This document shows positions 35,288 through 43,600 of a stretch of 64,000 bases of DNA, in pieces. Below the pieces are notes generated by a model that did no database searches, was not told the DNA's origin, and saw nothing but the letters and a program-made list of their open reading frames with translations. The stretch spans positions 558,001 through 622,000 of the forward strand of contig NZ_JAFJMJ010000002.1 in NCBI RefSeq assembly GCF_017309385.1, in the 5' to 3' direction. Source of the DNA: Amycolatopsis sp. 195334CR. Its GTDB lineage: Bacteria > Actinomycetota > Actinomycetes > Mycobacteriales > Pseudonocardiaceae. The first letter of the stretch is position 1, and every line of letters begins with the position of its first letter. Made by a program: the position numbers and the translations under genes.

Positions 35288-36386
35288 GCTTCGCCGGTTC
35301 GGTGCGGCGGGGATCGCTGAGGTAGATCTCGTGGTGGTCGCCGTTGAAGGTGAAGCCGTGGGCGGGGAGGTACTCCCGGTGGAGGCGCGCCAGCGTCGGG
35401 GTTTCGTCGTCGTACGAGCCGAGGTGCAGGATCTGCACGCAGGTTCCTTCGGCGAGGGTGCGCAGTCCGACCGCCGGGAGTCCCTTCTTCGCCGCGACGG
35501 TTTCGACCGCGGAATCGACCATTTCCCCGGTCACCCACGGCGGCAGGCTGATCATCATCGTCCACTCCCACTGGTCCTTGCGGCGGGAGAGGAACACGCC
35601 GGGGTCGTCGGCTCGCCACAACCCCTCCAGCGGGCCCACCACGAAGTCCTGCCCGAGTGCCTTCTTCGCGGCGAACTTCAGCGTGTACGCCGTGCTGTAC
35701 AAGGCTTCGACGGCGGTCGCGTACTCGGCCGAGGTGTTCGGGTCGCCGCTGCCGTCGATCGCGAGGTACGGCAGTTCGGGCACCTCGACCACGGTGAACT
35801 CCTTGGCGGGCGCCGAATAGAGCTGCTTGCGGGCCTTCTTGGCGTCGTACTTGTCCACCGCGGTCTCCTTCGCCAGTGCGCCCAGTGTGGATTCGGTCCA
35901 GCCCACGTCCGCCCTGAGCATGGCTTCGCTGTGGTCGAAGATCGCGGAAGCCGCGAAGGGCAAGGGTTCCTGCGCCGATCGGGCCGCCCGCACCTCGGCC
36001 AGCTGTGCCCGCAACGCCGCCAGGCGCTGCGTCAGCCCGGCCGCCACTTCCCGCTCCGCCAACGCGGGACTGTTGGCCATCCCGATCAGTACCCGCGCCC
36101 GAGCCGGGGTCAGCGACGCCAGCGCTTCGCGAGTCGCGGCGGCGCACAGTTCACGGCCCGCCGCCGTGGCGCGGAAGGTCACGCGTGCCTTGCCCTTCGC
36201 GGGCGCGCCGGTCGGTTCGATCAGGTCGCGCTTCGCCAGTTTGTCGAGCACGTAGTAGATGGAGGAGAAGCCGAGCGCCGTCCACGCGCGCACGCCCCGC
36301 TCCTCGATCACGCGTTCCAGGTCGTATCCGTGCCGGGGCTGCTCGACGAGCAACCCGAGCACGGTCAGCTCCCCATCGGTCAGCAC
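35250..36386 (-). CDS. PadR family regulator fused to a GyrI-like domain
   Basis: A 378-aa protein. Residues 1-90 are a PadR winged helix (LTVLGLLVEQPRHGYDLERVIEERGVRAW, FSSIYYVLDKLAKRDLIEP), followed by a helical Vir-like region (about 95-175). Residues about 185-378 form a GyrI-like/SOUL-type ligand domain (EVPELPYLAIDGSGDPNTSAEYATAVEALYSTAYTLKF). GyrI-like domains bind cationic drugs, so this is probably a drug-responsive repressor in one chain. A palindrome sits 4 bp before its ATG. The convergent MFS exporter is a possible target only indirectly. Confidence 0.88.
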   Translation of the reverse strand: MLTDGELTVLGLLVEQPRHGYDLERVIEERGVRAWTALGFSSIYYVLDKLAKRDLIEPTGAPAKGKARVTFRATAAGRELCAAATREALASLTPARARVLIGMANSPALAEREVAAGLTQRLAALRAQLAEVRAARSAQEPLPFAASAIFDHSEAMLRADVGWTESTLGALAKETAVDKYDAKKARKQLYSAPAKEFTVVEVPELPYLAIDGSGDPNTSAEYATAVEALYSTAYTLKFAAKKALGQDFVVGPLEGLWRADDPGVFLSRRKDQWEWTMMISLPPWVTGEMVDSAVETVAAKKGLPAVGLRTLAEGTCVQILHLGSYDDETPTLARLHREYLPAHGFTFNGDHHEIYLSDPRRTEPAKLRTILRQPVKPA

Positions 36387-36390
36387 GCCG

Positions 36391-36410
36391 CTATTCTAGC
36401 ACTAGAATAG
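36391..36410. promoter_or_regulatory. PadR operator candidate
   Basis: CTATTCTAG-N2-CTAGAATAG, perfect 9-bp arms, fills the gap between the upstream stop codon and the PadR ATG (36386). It is AT-rich in a GC-rich genome and overlaps any -10 element, so it most likely mediates autorepression. A leaderless or very short leader mRNA is implied. Confidence 0.7.
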
Positions 36411-37187
36411 TTAACGCGGCCGGGTCACCCGCTCGCGAACGTGCTCCAGTGCCTCCTCCAGCGCGGCCCGGTTCTGCGCGGTGAACCACTTCGTGCGCAG
36501 AGCCTCGTTGTTGCCTCGCGGGGTCTCGTGGGCCTTGGCGAGTTCCGGCAGGGTGGTGCGGTGGTCGGCCAGTGCGGCGCTGACCCCGGTGAACATGCTC
36601 CGCACGTAGGTCTCCGCGGCCTCCGGCTCCATGCCCTGACCGGCGATCCACGCGGCGACGGTGTCCACGTAGTTCAGGTAGGTGGAGATCGACGCCGTCG
36701 CGGCGGACAGGGCGTCGAAGACGGCGGCGGACTCGGCCACCACCGTGCCCCCGAGGCGGCCGAACAACTCCTCCGCGGCCGGGTGCGCCGGGTACAGCGC
36801 GGTGACGCCCTCGCGCCGGCGCACCGCCGGGAGCGGGATCGAACGCACGATCGTCGGGTCGGTGCCGAGCCGGGTACGCAGCGCTTCGGCGGTCCAGCCC
36901 GCGACCGCGCTGACGAGGACCCGGTCGTCCGGTACGCGCAGCCCGGCGAGGGCGTCCGGCACCTGGTCGGGCCGGACGGCGAGCAGGAGCAACGGGGCCG
37001 CGTCGACGACGGCCTGGTTGTCCGCGCAGACCCGGACGTGGGCATGCCGGTCGGCCAGTGCCTGAGCGGTCCGGGCGTTGCGCGGGGAGAGGAAGACGGC
37101 CTCGGCGGTGTCGCCGAGCCCGTCGACGATGTCCTGGGCGATGGCGCCCGTGCCGATGACGCCGAGGGTGGCGGAGAACTTGATCAC
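36411..37187 (-). CDS. ProC-like NAD(P)-dependent reductase
   Basis: A 258-aa protein with an N-terminal Rossmann domain (ATLGVIGTGAIAQDIVDGL) and a C-terminal helical dimer domain as in pyrroline-5-carboxylate reductase (AVAGWTAEALRTRLG...IVRSIPLPAV; TASISTYLNYVDTVAAWIAGQGM). The usual proline-enzyme segment near the C-terminus is weak, so it may reduce another imine or carbonyl. GTG 37187 is taken as start. It diverges from an Lrp-type regulator, suggesting control by an amino acid. Confidence 0.78.
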   Translation of the reverse strand: MIKFSATLGVIGTGAIAQDIVDGLGDTAEAVFLSPRNARTAQALADRHAHVRVCADNQAVVDAAPLLLLAVRPDQVPDALAGLRVPDDRVLVSAVAGWTAEALRTRLGTDPTIVRSIPLPAVRRREGVTALYPAHPAAEELFGRLGGTVVAESAAVFDALSAATASISTYLNYVDTVAAWIAGQGMEPEAAETYVRSMFTGVSAALADHRTTLPELAKAHETPRGNNEALRTKWFTAQNRAALEEALEHVRERVTRPR

Positions 37188-37214
37188 GGCGTGGACGCTA
37201 CGCAGATCCGTGTG

Positions 37215-37258
37215 GCAAGCGCTTGCGTTGTTTGCGTCCCGGCGCAATATTGTTGCGC
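37215..37258. promoter_or_regulatory. Lrp-type operator candidates in divergent promoter
   Basis: Two inverted repeats: GCAAGCGCTTGC at 37215-37226 (perfect) and GCGCAA-N5-TTGCGC at 37242-37258, which ends one base before the Lrp GTG. Both share GCAA/TTGC ends, and they lie about 27 bp apart centre to centre. This suits cooperative binding by an Lrp/AsnC octamer. Confidence 0.55.
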
Positions 37259-37744
37259 GTGAGCCCCCGGAAGCGACCGCTGGACGACCTCGACCGGCGC
37301 CTGCTGGACCTGCTGCAGGCCGACGCGGACCAGACGCTGCGCCGGCTCGGGAACGAGGTCGGCCTCTCGCCCAGCGCGGTGCAGCGGCGCATCACCGGCT
37401 ACAAGTCCGCCGGGCTGCTGCGGACCGTCGCGGTCATCGATCCCGAGCACGCCCCCGCGCTGGCGCAGGCGCTCGTCATGCTGACGCTGGTCGAGGAATC
37501 CCACGAGCACCACCAGCGCATCGCGGACCGGCTGCGCGCGCGGCCGGAGGTCCAGCAGTGCTACACCCTCTCGGGCCGCTGGGACTACGCCGTGCTGGTC
37601 ACCGCCGCCTCGATCCGGCACCTGCGGGACCTTTGCGACGTTCTGTTCAAAAGGGACAAGAACATCCGCCGGTACGACACGATGTTCCTGCTCGACACGG
37701 TCAAGGCCGGGACCGCGCTGCCGAGCGAACTCCTGCTGCCCTGA
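37259..37744 (+). CDS. Lrp/AsnC family regulator
   Basis: A 161-aa protein. AsnC-type helix-turn-helix at residues about 8-55 (LDDLDRRLLDLLQADADQTLRRLGNEVGLSPSAVQRRITGYKSAGLL) and RAM ligand domain after it (VMLTLVEESHEHHQRIADRLRARPEVQQCYTLSGRWDYAVLV). GTG 37259 begins directly after the operator. It likely senses an amino acid and controls the divergent ProC-like gene and itself. Confidence 0.92.
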   Translation: MSPRKRPLDDLDRRLLDLLQADADQTLRRLGNEVGLSPSAVQRRITGYKSAGLLRTVAVIDPEHAPALAQALVMLTLVEESHEHHQRIADRLRARPEVQQCYTLSGRWDYAVLVTAASIRHLRDLCDVLFKRDKNIRRYDTMFLLDTVKAGTALPSELLLP

Positions 37745-37812
37745 GCCGTTTCGCCATCGGGCACCGGGGGCGCGCTGATAGCATCCAGCCCGGGCTCGGC
37801 GAGAGGGGAATG

Positions 37813-39450
37813 ATGGCTGGCCGGGGGTTTCGCGAAGAGCTGACCCAGTTGCTGCAGGCGCGCTACCCGCTGCTCGTGGTCGAGACGCACGAGGAACAGC
37901 GCGTGGTGCGGGAGATCCGCGCGATCGCCGAGGACGGGTCGCGGCTGCGCACCCCGCGCCGGGTGCACGTGTGGTCCTCGATCACCGGGCTGACCCCGGC
38001 CGGGGGCGGCGCGCCGGTGCCGGAGACCAGGGCCGCCTCCGCGGCACTGGAGCGGGTGCACAGCTGGAACGAGCCCGGCGTGTTCGTTTTTGTCGACCTG
38101 CACCCGTCGCTGGTGTCCGAGGGCGGGCACCGGCCCGATCCGGAGGTGGTGCGCCGGTTGCGCGAGCTGGCCGCCACGCTCAAGACGCGCCCGGTGCCGC
38201 TGACCGTCATCCTGGTCTCGCCCTCGCTGAAGGTGCCCGCCGAGCTGGAGCACGACGCGACCGTCATCGACTTCCCGCTGCCCGACCACCAGCAGATCGG
38301 CGAACTGCTCGACGGCATGGTCAACGCGCACCGCCAGCAGGTGCGCATCGGCATCACCCGTGACGACCGGGACCGGTTCATCGCCGCGGCCCGCGGGCTG
38401 ACCCTGCCCGAGGCGGAGAACGCCTTCGCCCGCGCACTGGTCGAAGGCGGCGGGCTGGACCCCGGCGACCTGGAGCTGATCCTGGCCGAGAAGCGCCAGG
38501 CCGTGCGCCGCTCCGGCATGCTCGACATCGTGCCCGCCGAAGTGGGCTTCGACTCGGTCGGCGGCCTCGAACGGCTCAAGCGCTGGCTGACCAAGCGCAG
38601 CGGCACCTGGACCCCGGCCGCGGCGGCGTACAACCTGAGCGCGCCGAAGGGCCTGCTGCTCACCGGGGTGCCGGGCTGCGGCAAGAGCCTGTCCGCGGTC
38701 TGCGTGGCGAGCATGTGGCGGCTGCCGCTGCTGCGGCTCGACCTGGGCCGGGTGTTCGCCGGGCTGGTCGGTTCCAGTGAGAAGAACATGCGCGCGGTCA
38801 TCCGCACCGCGGAGGGCATCGCGCCGTGCGTGCTGTGGGTCGACGAGATCGAGAAGGGCCTGGCCGGCGCGGGCGGCGGTGGCGACGGCGGCACCGCGCG
38901 CCGGGTGTTCGGCACCTTCCTGTCCTGGATGCAGGAGAAGACCGCGCCGGTGTTCGTGATGGCCACCGCGAACCAGGTCGACTCGCTGCCGCCGGAGTTC
39001 CTGCGCAAGGGCCGGTTCGACGAGATCTTCTTCGTCGACCTGCCCTCGGCCGCCGAGCGCGCGGTGATCTGGCGGATCCACCTGCGCAAGCGGGTCACCG
39101 ACGAGTTCGTCGGCAGCGAGCTGCCGATGACCGACGCGCTGTTCGCCGAACTGGCCGCGTGCAGCGACGGCTACAGCGGTGCCGAGATCGAGCAGGCCGT
39201 GCTGTCCGGCCTGGTCGACGCGTTCGCCGAGCAACGGCCGCTGCGCCGGGACGACCTGGTGCACGCGGTGAAGACGACGGTGCCGCTGTCGGTCACCCAG
39301 GCCGACGAGATCCTGGCCATCCGGAACTGGGCGCAGACGCGGGCGGTGGCCGCCACCGACGACGGGACCGCCGCCGCACCCGTGCCCGAACCCGTTCCGG
39401 TGCCGCCGGAACCGGCTGAGCCACCGCGCGGAAGGACGATCGACGTATGA
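37813..39450 (+). CDS. AAA ATPase, Ycf46-like
   Basis: A 545-aa protein. The N-terminal region (1-255) is typical of Ycf46/spoVK-like ATPases ([26 protein letters not shown]...[11 protein letters not shown]). The AAA core has Walker A GVPGCGKS at about residue 287, Walker [11 protein letters not shown] at about 340, sensor 1 TANQ and arginine finger region [22 protein letters not shown] loop follows Walker B. The C-terminus is Pro-rich. ATG 37813 follows GAGAGGGG; ATG 37810 is an alternative. It overlaps the DUF2997 gene by 4 bp and leads a five-gene operon. It probably remodels or unfolds a protein partner; the target is unknown. Confidence 0.88.
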   Translation: MAGRGFREELTQLLQARYPLLVVETHEEQRVVREIRAIAEDGSRLRTPRRVHVWSSITGLTPAGGGAPVPETRAASAALERVHSWNEPGVFVFVDLHPSLVSEGGHRPDPEVVRRLRELAATLKTRPVPLTVILVSPSLKVPAELEHDATVIDFPLPDHQQIGELLDGMVNAHRQQVRIGITRDDRDRFIAAARGLTLPEAENAFARALVEGGGLDPGDLELILAEKRQAVRRSGMLDIVPAEVGFDSVGGLERLKRWLTKRSGTWTPAAAAYNLSAPKGLLLTGVPGCGKSLSAVCVASMWRLPLLRLDLGRVFAGLVGSSEKNMRAVIRTAEGIAPCVLWVDEIEKGLAGAGGGGDGGTARRVFGTFLSWMQEKTAPVFVMATANQVDSLPPEFLRKGRFDEIFFVDLPSAAERAVIWRIHLRKRVTDEFVGSELPMTDALFAELAACSDGYSGAEIEQAVLSGLVDAFAEQRPLRRDDLVHAVKTTVPLSVTQADEILAIRNWAQTRAVAATDDGTAAAPVPEPVPVPPEPAEPPRGRTIDV

Positions 39451-39662
39451 CGCACCGGGTGACCGTGACCGTCGGGAGGGACGGCTCGATCAGCGCCGAG
39501 ACGCACGGCGTGACGGGATCGAAGTGCCTCGACTACATCCCCCTGCTGGAGGACCTGCTCGACGCGGAGACGGTGTCGTCGGAGTTCACCGAGGACTACC
39601 GGCGCACCTCGGCCGGGGTGGAGAACACCGCGAACACGGCGAACCAGCAATGGAACTCCTGA
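39447..39662 (+). CDS. DUF2997 family protein
   Basis: A 71-aa protein fitting the DUF2997 pattern: a strand pair RVTVTVGRDGSISAETHGVTGSKC, then a helix DYIPLLEDLLDAETVSSEF and a tail TEDYRRT. One conserved Cys (residue 27). DUF2997 proteins usually sit next to DUF1257 and Ycf46-like genes, as here. Function unknown. It overlaps the ATPase (4 bp) and the radical-SAM gene (13 bp). The short size and conserved Cys make it a candidate substrate or adaptor of its neighbours. Confidence 0.85.
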   Translation: MTHRVTVTVGRDGSISAETHGVTGSKCLDYIPLLEDLLDAETVSSEFTEDYRRTSAGVENTANTANQQWNS

Positions 39663-40258
39663 ACCTCCACCGGATCGTCGACGCCACGCTGGCGGAGGGG
39701 CCGGGCCTGCGCTGCGCGGTGTGGACGCAGGGCTGTTCGGTCCGGTGCCCCGGCTGCTTCAACCCGCAGACCTGGACCACCCGGGGCGGCACGCGGTTGC
39801 CGTGGCGCGAGGTGGCCGAGAAGGTGCTGCGGGCCCGCGACGAGCACGGCGTGCAGGGCATGACCCTGCTCGGCGGGGAGCCGTTCGACCAGCCGGAACC
39901 GCTCGGCGCGCTGGCCACCGCGGTCCGCGCGGAAGGGCTCTCGGTGATGACCTTCACCGGGCACCGTGTGGAGGATCTGCGCGAGCGGCCGTCCTGCGCG
40001 GAGTTGCTGGCCTCGACCGATCTGCTGGTGGACGGCCCGTACCTGGCGGACCAGCCGGAGCCGAGCCGCCCGTGGGTGGGTTCGGCGAACCAGCGCTTCC
40101 ACTTCCTGAGCGACCGCTACGACGAGGCGGTGCTGGACGCGCCGAACCGGATCGAACTGCGGATCGCCCCCGACGGCTCGGTGGACCTGAACGGGTTCGC
40201 CACCACCGAGGCACTGGAGGCGCTGCTCGCGCCGGTGCACGAAAGGAACAACCGATGA
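39650..40258 (+). CDS. radical-SAM protein, NrdG-like (single 4Fe-4S cluster)
   Basis: A 202-aa protein. The cluster motif C-x3-C-x2-C is Cys29, Cys33 and Cys36 (QGCSVRCPGCFN), and the SAM-binding GGEP is in MTLLGGEPFDQPEP. Its short length and layout match anaerobic ribonucleotide-reductase activases and related glycyl-radical activators. No NrdD or other glycyl-radical enzyme is nearby, and the organism is probably aerobic, so its substrate is likely another protein of this operon. It overlaps the genes on both sides. Confidence 0.9.
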   Translation: MELLNLHRIVDATLAEGPGLRCAVWTQGCSVRCPGCFNPQTWTTRGGTRLPWREVAEKVLRARDEHGVQGMTLLGGEPFDQPEPLGALATAVRAEGLSVMTFTGHRVEDLRERPSCAELLASTDLLVDGPYLADQPEPSRPWVGSANQRFHFLSDRYDEAVLDAPNRIELRIAPDGSVDLNGFATTEALEALLAPVHERNNR

Positions 40259-40701
40259 GCGTCGTGCTCAAGCTGCGCAGCCAGGCGCTGGCCCAGCTCA
40301 ACGCCGCCACCATCGCCGCGCACAGCCAGGCGCAGGGCCAGGGGCAGGTCACCGTGCGCACCCGGATGCGGCACCGTGATCTGCTCACCAAGGCGCTGAC
40401 CGGGTTGAACGCGCAGGTCAGCGGGGACGAGAACACCGTGGTCGCGCAGTGGGCGGGCAGGCGGATCCAGTTCACCTACGGCCAGGACGGGGTCCAGCTG
40501 GCGCATGTGGACGGTCCCGCGATCAACCCGGCGGAGGCCGAGCAGCTGGTGCTCTCGGTCGACAACGCCTACGCGGCCGAGGTGCAGCGGCAGGTCTACG
40601 AGCGGTTGAAGGAGCGGGCCGCGCAGACCGGGATGCGGGTGGAGTCCGAGCGGACCAACGCCGACCAGTCGATCAGCGTCACGCTGGTCGCGTCCTCGTG
40701 A
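40255..40701 (+). CDS. DUF1257 (Ycf35-like) protein
   Basis: A 148-aa protein. The central part (LLTKALTGLNAQVSGDENTVVAQWAGRRIQFTYGQDGVQLAHV) and the C-terminal helix-strand unit (YAAEVQRQVYERLKERAAQTGMRVESERTNADQSISVTL) follow the DUF1257 pattern known from chloroplast and cyanobacterial Ycf35. Function unknown. No membrane segment. It overlaps both neighbours by 4 bp, so it is part of one coupled unit. Family assignment rests on pattern and on the company of DUF2997 and Ycf46-like genes. Confidence 0.78.
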   Translation: MSVVLKLRSQALAQLNAATIAAHSQAQGQGQVTVRTRMRHRDLLTKALTGLNAQVSGDENTVVAQWAGRRIQFTYGQDGVQLAHVDGPAINPAEAEQLVLSVDNAYAAEVQRQVYERLKERAAQTGMRVESERTNADQSISVTLVASS

Positions 40702-42155
40702 CCGAGCGCAGGCTCGGGCTGATCGAGTTCGGCAAGGCGCTCAACGACTCGGTGTCCGTGCGCGGGCTGGGGGAGTTGCCGGGCGGGCAGGTGAGCGCCG
40801 GGCGGGCCACGCGGGGTGCGCGGGCGCGGCTGATCCGGAACGAGCGGGTGCTCGCGGACAACCTGCGCCTCGGGATCACGGTGCGCAAGAAGTTCTTCTC
40901 CAGCGAGGTCGAGCCGGTGACCGAGGTGGGGTTCCTGAAGGACGTCTTCGTGGTGGTGGGGCGACGCGACCTCGGCAACGGTGACGCGCTGGAGTTGTAC
41001 ACGGACGAGGAAGCTCCGCCGGACACGAGCAGGCAGACCGGTATGGCGCAGGTGCACGCGTCGTACTTCGACGAGATCACCGGGGTCAGCGTGCAGGTGC
41101 ACCAGCGCAACGGCGTGCTGCGCGAGGGCGCGCTCGTCGGTTTGCTGCGGGGTGGCCGCGGCGGTGGTCAGCCGATGCGCGTGCTGCGGCTCTTCGGTCC
41201 GGCGGGGCCGGTGCTGGAGTTGCCGGCGGGCCAGCCGGGAACGGTGTTGCTCGGGTTCCAGTGCGAGGTGCAGCCGATGTCGGGTGACGCACTGGTGCGG
41301 TTCGACGAGCCCGAGCGGGAGTACCTGGAGCACCGGGAGGGCTGGGCGGTGGCGCACGGGGTCAGCCATCTGCCGGACGGCACGGTGGTGGCGGCGGTCG
41401 AGGTGCCGGAGGCGCAGAAGGCGAACCGCCTCAGCGTCGGCTCGATGGTGCGCGTCCTACGCCCCGCGGGGACGACTTTCAACGAACGCTCCACGGTCGC
41501 GGCGACGGGGGCGCGGATCACTTCGCTGGCCAAGGAGAACCTGGTCGTGCCGGTGGTCAGTGGCTCGGGGGTGTGCACGGTTGGTTTGTCGCACATCGAC
41601 CTCCGCGAGGGGGACACGGTCGAGGCATACATCCCGGCGCCGGGTAGCGGGGGCGGGGGCGGGATGACGGGCCCGCAACACCTCGCGCCACCGCCGACCC
41701 CGGCCGGGGGCCACCCCGGCGCCCCCTTCGCCCAGGGCCCGCCGACCGCGCAAGGTGGCCCGGCTGCGCAAGGCACCCCGTTCGCCCAGGGCCCGCCGAC
41801 CGGCCAGGGCTTGCCCACTGCTCCGGGCCACCCGAGCGCCCCGGGCCACCCGACCGCGCCCGGACCGCTGGCTGCTCAGGGTGCGCAGACTGCCCAGAGT
41901 GCGCAGACTGCCCAGGCGCCACTGACCGATCTGAACACCGCTCCACCACCGGAGCTCGCGCGGCTCCCCGGCATGACCCCGCCCCGGGTCGCGAAAACCA
42001 TCGAGTTGCGGCAGCGACAAGGCGGCTTCGCCGACGTCGAAGCCTTCGGCGTCGCCATCGGCCTGCAGCCCCACGAAATCGTCCGCCTGCGCGCCAAGGC
42101 GACCACCAGCCGAATCCAGCACCACAACACCGGAGTCCGGCAACTGGACATCTGA
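40698..42155 (+). CDS. multidomain protein: IF-2-like barrels, low-complexity linker, ComEA-type HhH
   Basis: A 485-aa protein with GTG start inside the DUF1257 stop. Residues about 30-102 (GRATRGARARLIRNERVLAD, ending GDALELYTDE) and about 255-330 (VGSMVRVLRP, ITSLAKEN, DLREGDTVEAYIP) resemble the C-terminal beta-barrel of translation factor IF-2 (RVLRDN...SL.RFKDDV.EV...GDVIE). A weaker third copy may lie between them. Residues about 332-410 are a Pro/Gln/Gly/Ala-rich linker with repeated AQGPPT-like units. The last 70 residues are a helix-hairpin-helix (LTDLNTAPPPELARLPGMTP, then VAKTIELRQRQGGFADVEAF) as in ComEA, which binds nucleic acid. There is no GTPase domain. A nucleic-acid-binding role for the operon is inferred. 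Confidence 0.7.
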   Translation: MTERRLGLIEFGKALNDSVSVRGLGELPGGQVSAGRATRGARARLIRNERVLADNLRLGITVRKKFFSSEVEPVTEVGFLKDVFVVVGRRDLGNGDALELYTDEEAPPDTSRQTGMAQVHASYFDEITGVSVQVHQRNGVLREGALVGLLRGGRGGGQPMRVLRLFGPAGPVLELPAGQPGTVLLGFQCEVQPMSGDALVRFDEPEREYLEHREGWAVAHGVSHLPDGTVVAAVEVPEAQKANRLSVGSMVRVLRPAGTTFNERSTVAATGARITSLAKENLVVPVVSGSGVCTVGLSHIDLREGDTVEAYIPAPGSGGGGGMTGPQHLAPPPTPAGGHPGAPFAQGPPTAQGGPAAQGTPFAQGPPTGQGLPTAPGHPSAPGHPTAPGPLAAQGAQTAQSAQTAQAPLTDLNTAPPPELARLPGMTPPRVAKTIELRQRQGGFADVEAFGVAIGLQPHEIVRLRAKATTSRIQHHNTGVRQLDI

Positions 42156-42178
42156 CCCCAGCCGGTTGCCGAGCGATT

Positions 42179-43564
42179 TTAAGACGCCCAGCAAACCCGC
42201 GACCCCTGCGAATTCCGCGCCATCCACAGCGACAGATAAGCCTGCCCCGCCATCACACCGATCCGCTGCTCCCGCCCGTAGTACGTATTCTCCCCCTGCG
42301 CACCATAAGTACGACCATCCGCGAACCGCGCCTGCATCGACAGTTGCTTCTCGTTGTGCAACCGCTCCCATTCACTCGCCTTGACCGACGAAGCAGAGTC
42401 CTGCCCATAAAGGTCCGCCAGCAAATCGAAATTACCGAAATAACCGGGGAACTCCGCGCCCCAGTCGTTGCCCTCGGGATAGTGGATCTCCGCGGAACCA
42501 CGCGTATAAATGGTCCTGCCGTCGAAGGGCCGGTCGACCAGCGCCCGGTACACCAGCGGCATGTTGTGCAGCGCCGCCGCCGGGGCGCAGGTTCGGCCCA
42601 GCGCGGAAATCGCGCCCTGGTACAGGTTCTGGTCGTAGGAAACCATGTAGAGCGGGTGCACCCGGTTGTGGTTCCGCAGGATCCCGTCGTCGTCGATGTT
42701 GGTGCCCTGCAACCAACTCGACAACCGGATCCCGTTGATCACCGCCGGATTGCCCAGATCGGCGGGCCGCGGCGCGCTCGCCACCAGCAGTTCCGCGTTC
42801 CGCCGTTGCCACGCCCCGGCGTTCGGGTTCGCCGGCATCATCGCCGAAACCAGGCCCAGCAGGGCCGCGCTCCAGCTGTTCTCCTCGGCCTTCGTGTCCC
42901 CCGGCGTGATCACCGTGCCGTCGCGCTTGGTCTGGTACAGCTGGTCCCCGCTGGTCCCGACGAGGTAGACGTCGTTGCCGGTGGTCAGCCGGTTCGCTTC
43001 GGCGAGCAGCATGGCGGTGACCTTCGCCCGGTCCGCCGCGGCGAGCTTGTCCCACATCAGCCACGCCGCGACGCCGTCGTAGTACGCCCACAGCGCCGAC
43101 TGCCAGTTCGAACCCCACGCCGTGGCCGGGTTCGGGTTGTTCGCCTCGTGCCGTGCGGCCAGCGTCCGCACGAGGTTCGTCAGCCGGATGGTCGCGTTCG
43201 CCGCGGACAGGTTCTTCGGGTCGTACACACCGAACTTGAGCGCGGTCGCGGTGGCCAGCGCGGTCATCGCGGGCAGGCGCACCGCGCGCTCGTCGGTACC
43301 GCCGAGATCCAGGTACCCGTCCGGCGCGTACCGGCGGTACGTCTGCGCGTACCAGGGGCCGATGAGATAACGGGAACTGTTCTGCAGGATCAGCTCGATC
43401 CGCTGCCCCTGCGCGTCGGCGGGTTCGTACCAGCCCAGTGTCCTGGCGTCGAGCGGCCGCACCCGTTCGGCCGAATCGCTTGCCAGCGCCGGGATTCCCG
43501 GCAGGGCCACCACGGCTGTCGCCACCGCAACCACCAGACGGCGCAATCCACGGGGAAATCTCAC
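42179..43564 (-). CDS. large secreted protein, possibly polysaccharide-active
   Basis: A 461-aa precursor with a Sec signal peptide (residues 1-28, LPGIPALA cleavage region). The mature protein is rich in Trp, Tyr and Asn with many short helices, as in (alpha/alpha) toroid lyases and hydrolases (AWGSNWQSALWAYYDGVAAW, WLQGTNIDDDGILRNHNRVHPLYMVSYDQN, YPEGNDWGAEFPGYFGNFDLLADLYG). I cannot name the family with certainty. GTG 43564 has AAGGGG upstream and lies 36 bp after the MerR stop, so the two may be cotranscribed. It acts outside the cell. Confidence 0.75.
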   Translation of the reverse strand: MRFPRGLRRLVVAVATAVVALPGIPALASDSAERVRPLDARTLGWYEPADAQGQRIELILQNSSRYLIGPWYAQTYRRYAPDGYLDLGGTDERAVRLPAMTALATATALKFGVYDPKNLSAANATIRLTNLVRTLAARHEANNPNPATAWGSNWQSALWAYYDGVAAWLMWDKLAAADRAKVTAMLLAEANRLTTGNDVYLVGTSGDQLYQTKRDGTVITPGDTKAEENSWSAALLGLVSAMMPANPNAGAWQRRNAELLVASAPRPADLGNPAVINGIRLSSWLQGTNIDDDGILRNHNRVHPLYMVSYDQNLYQGAISALGRTCAPAAALHNMPLVYRALVDRPFDGRTIYTRGSAEIHYPEGNDWGAEFPGYFGNFDLLADLYGQDSASSVKASEWERLHNEKQLSMQARFADGRTYGAQGENTYYGREQRIGVMAGQAYLSLWMARNSQGSRVCWAS

Positions 43565-43600
43565 AGCGGCCCCTTCCCGAAGGTCTGGACCATTGAACGA

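Noticed and set aside
39650..40258. nrdG for anaerobic ribonucleotide reductase
   Set aside because: No nrdD or glycyl-radical enzyme is in the window, and the gene is embedded in the Ycf46/DUF1257 operon.
41690..41930. tandem DNA repeat of its own
   Set aside because: The repetition is at the protein level (Pro/Gln/Gly-rich linker) and in frame within the 485-aa protein.
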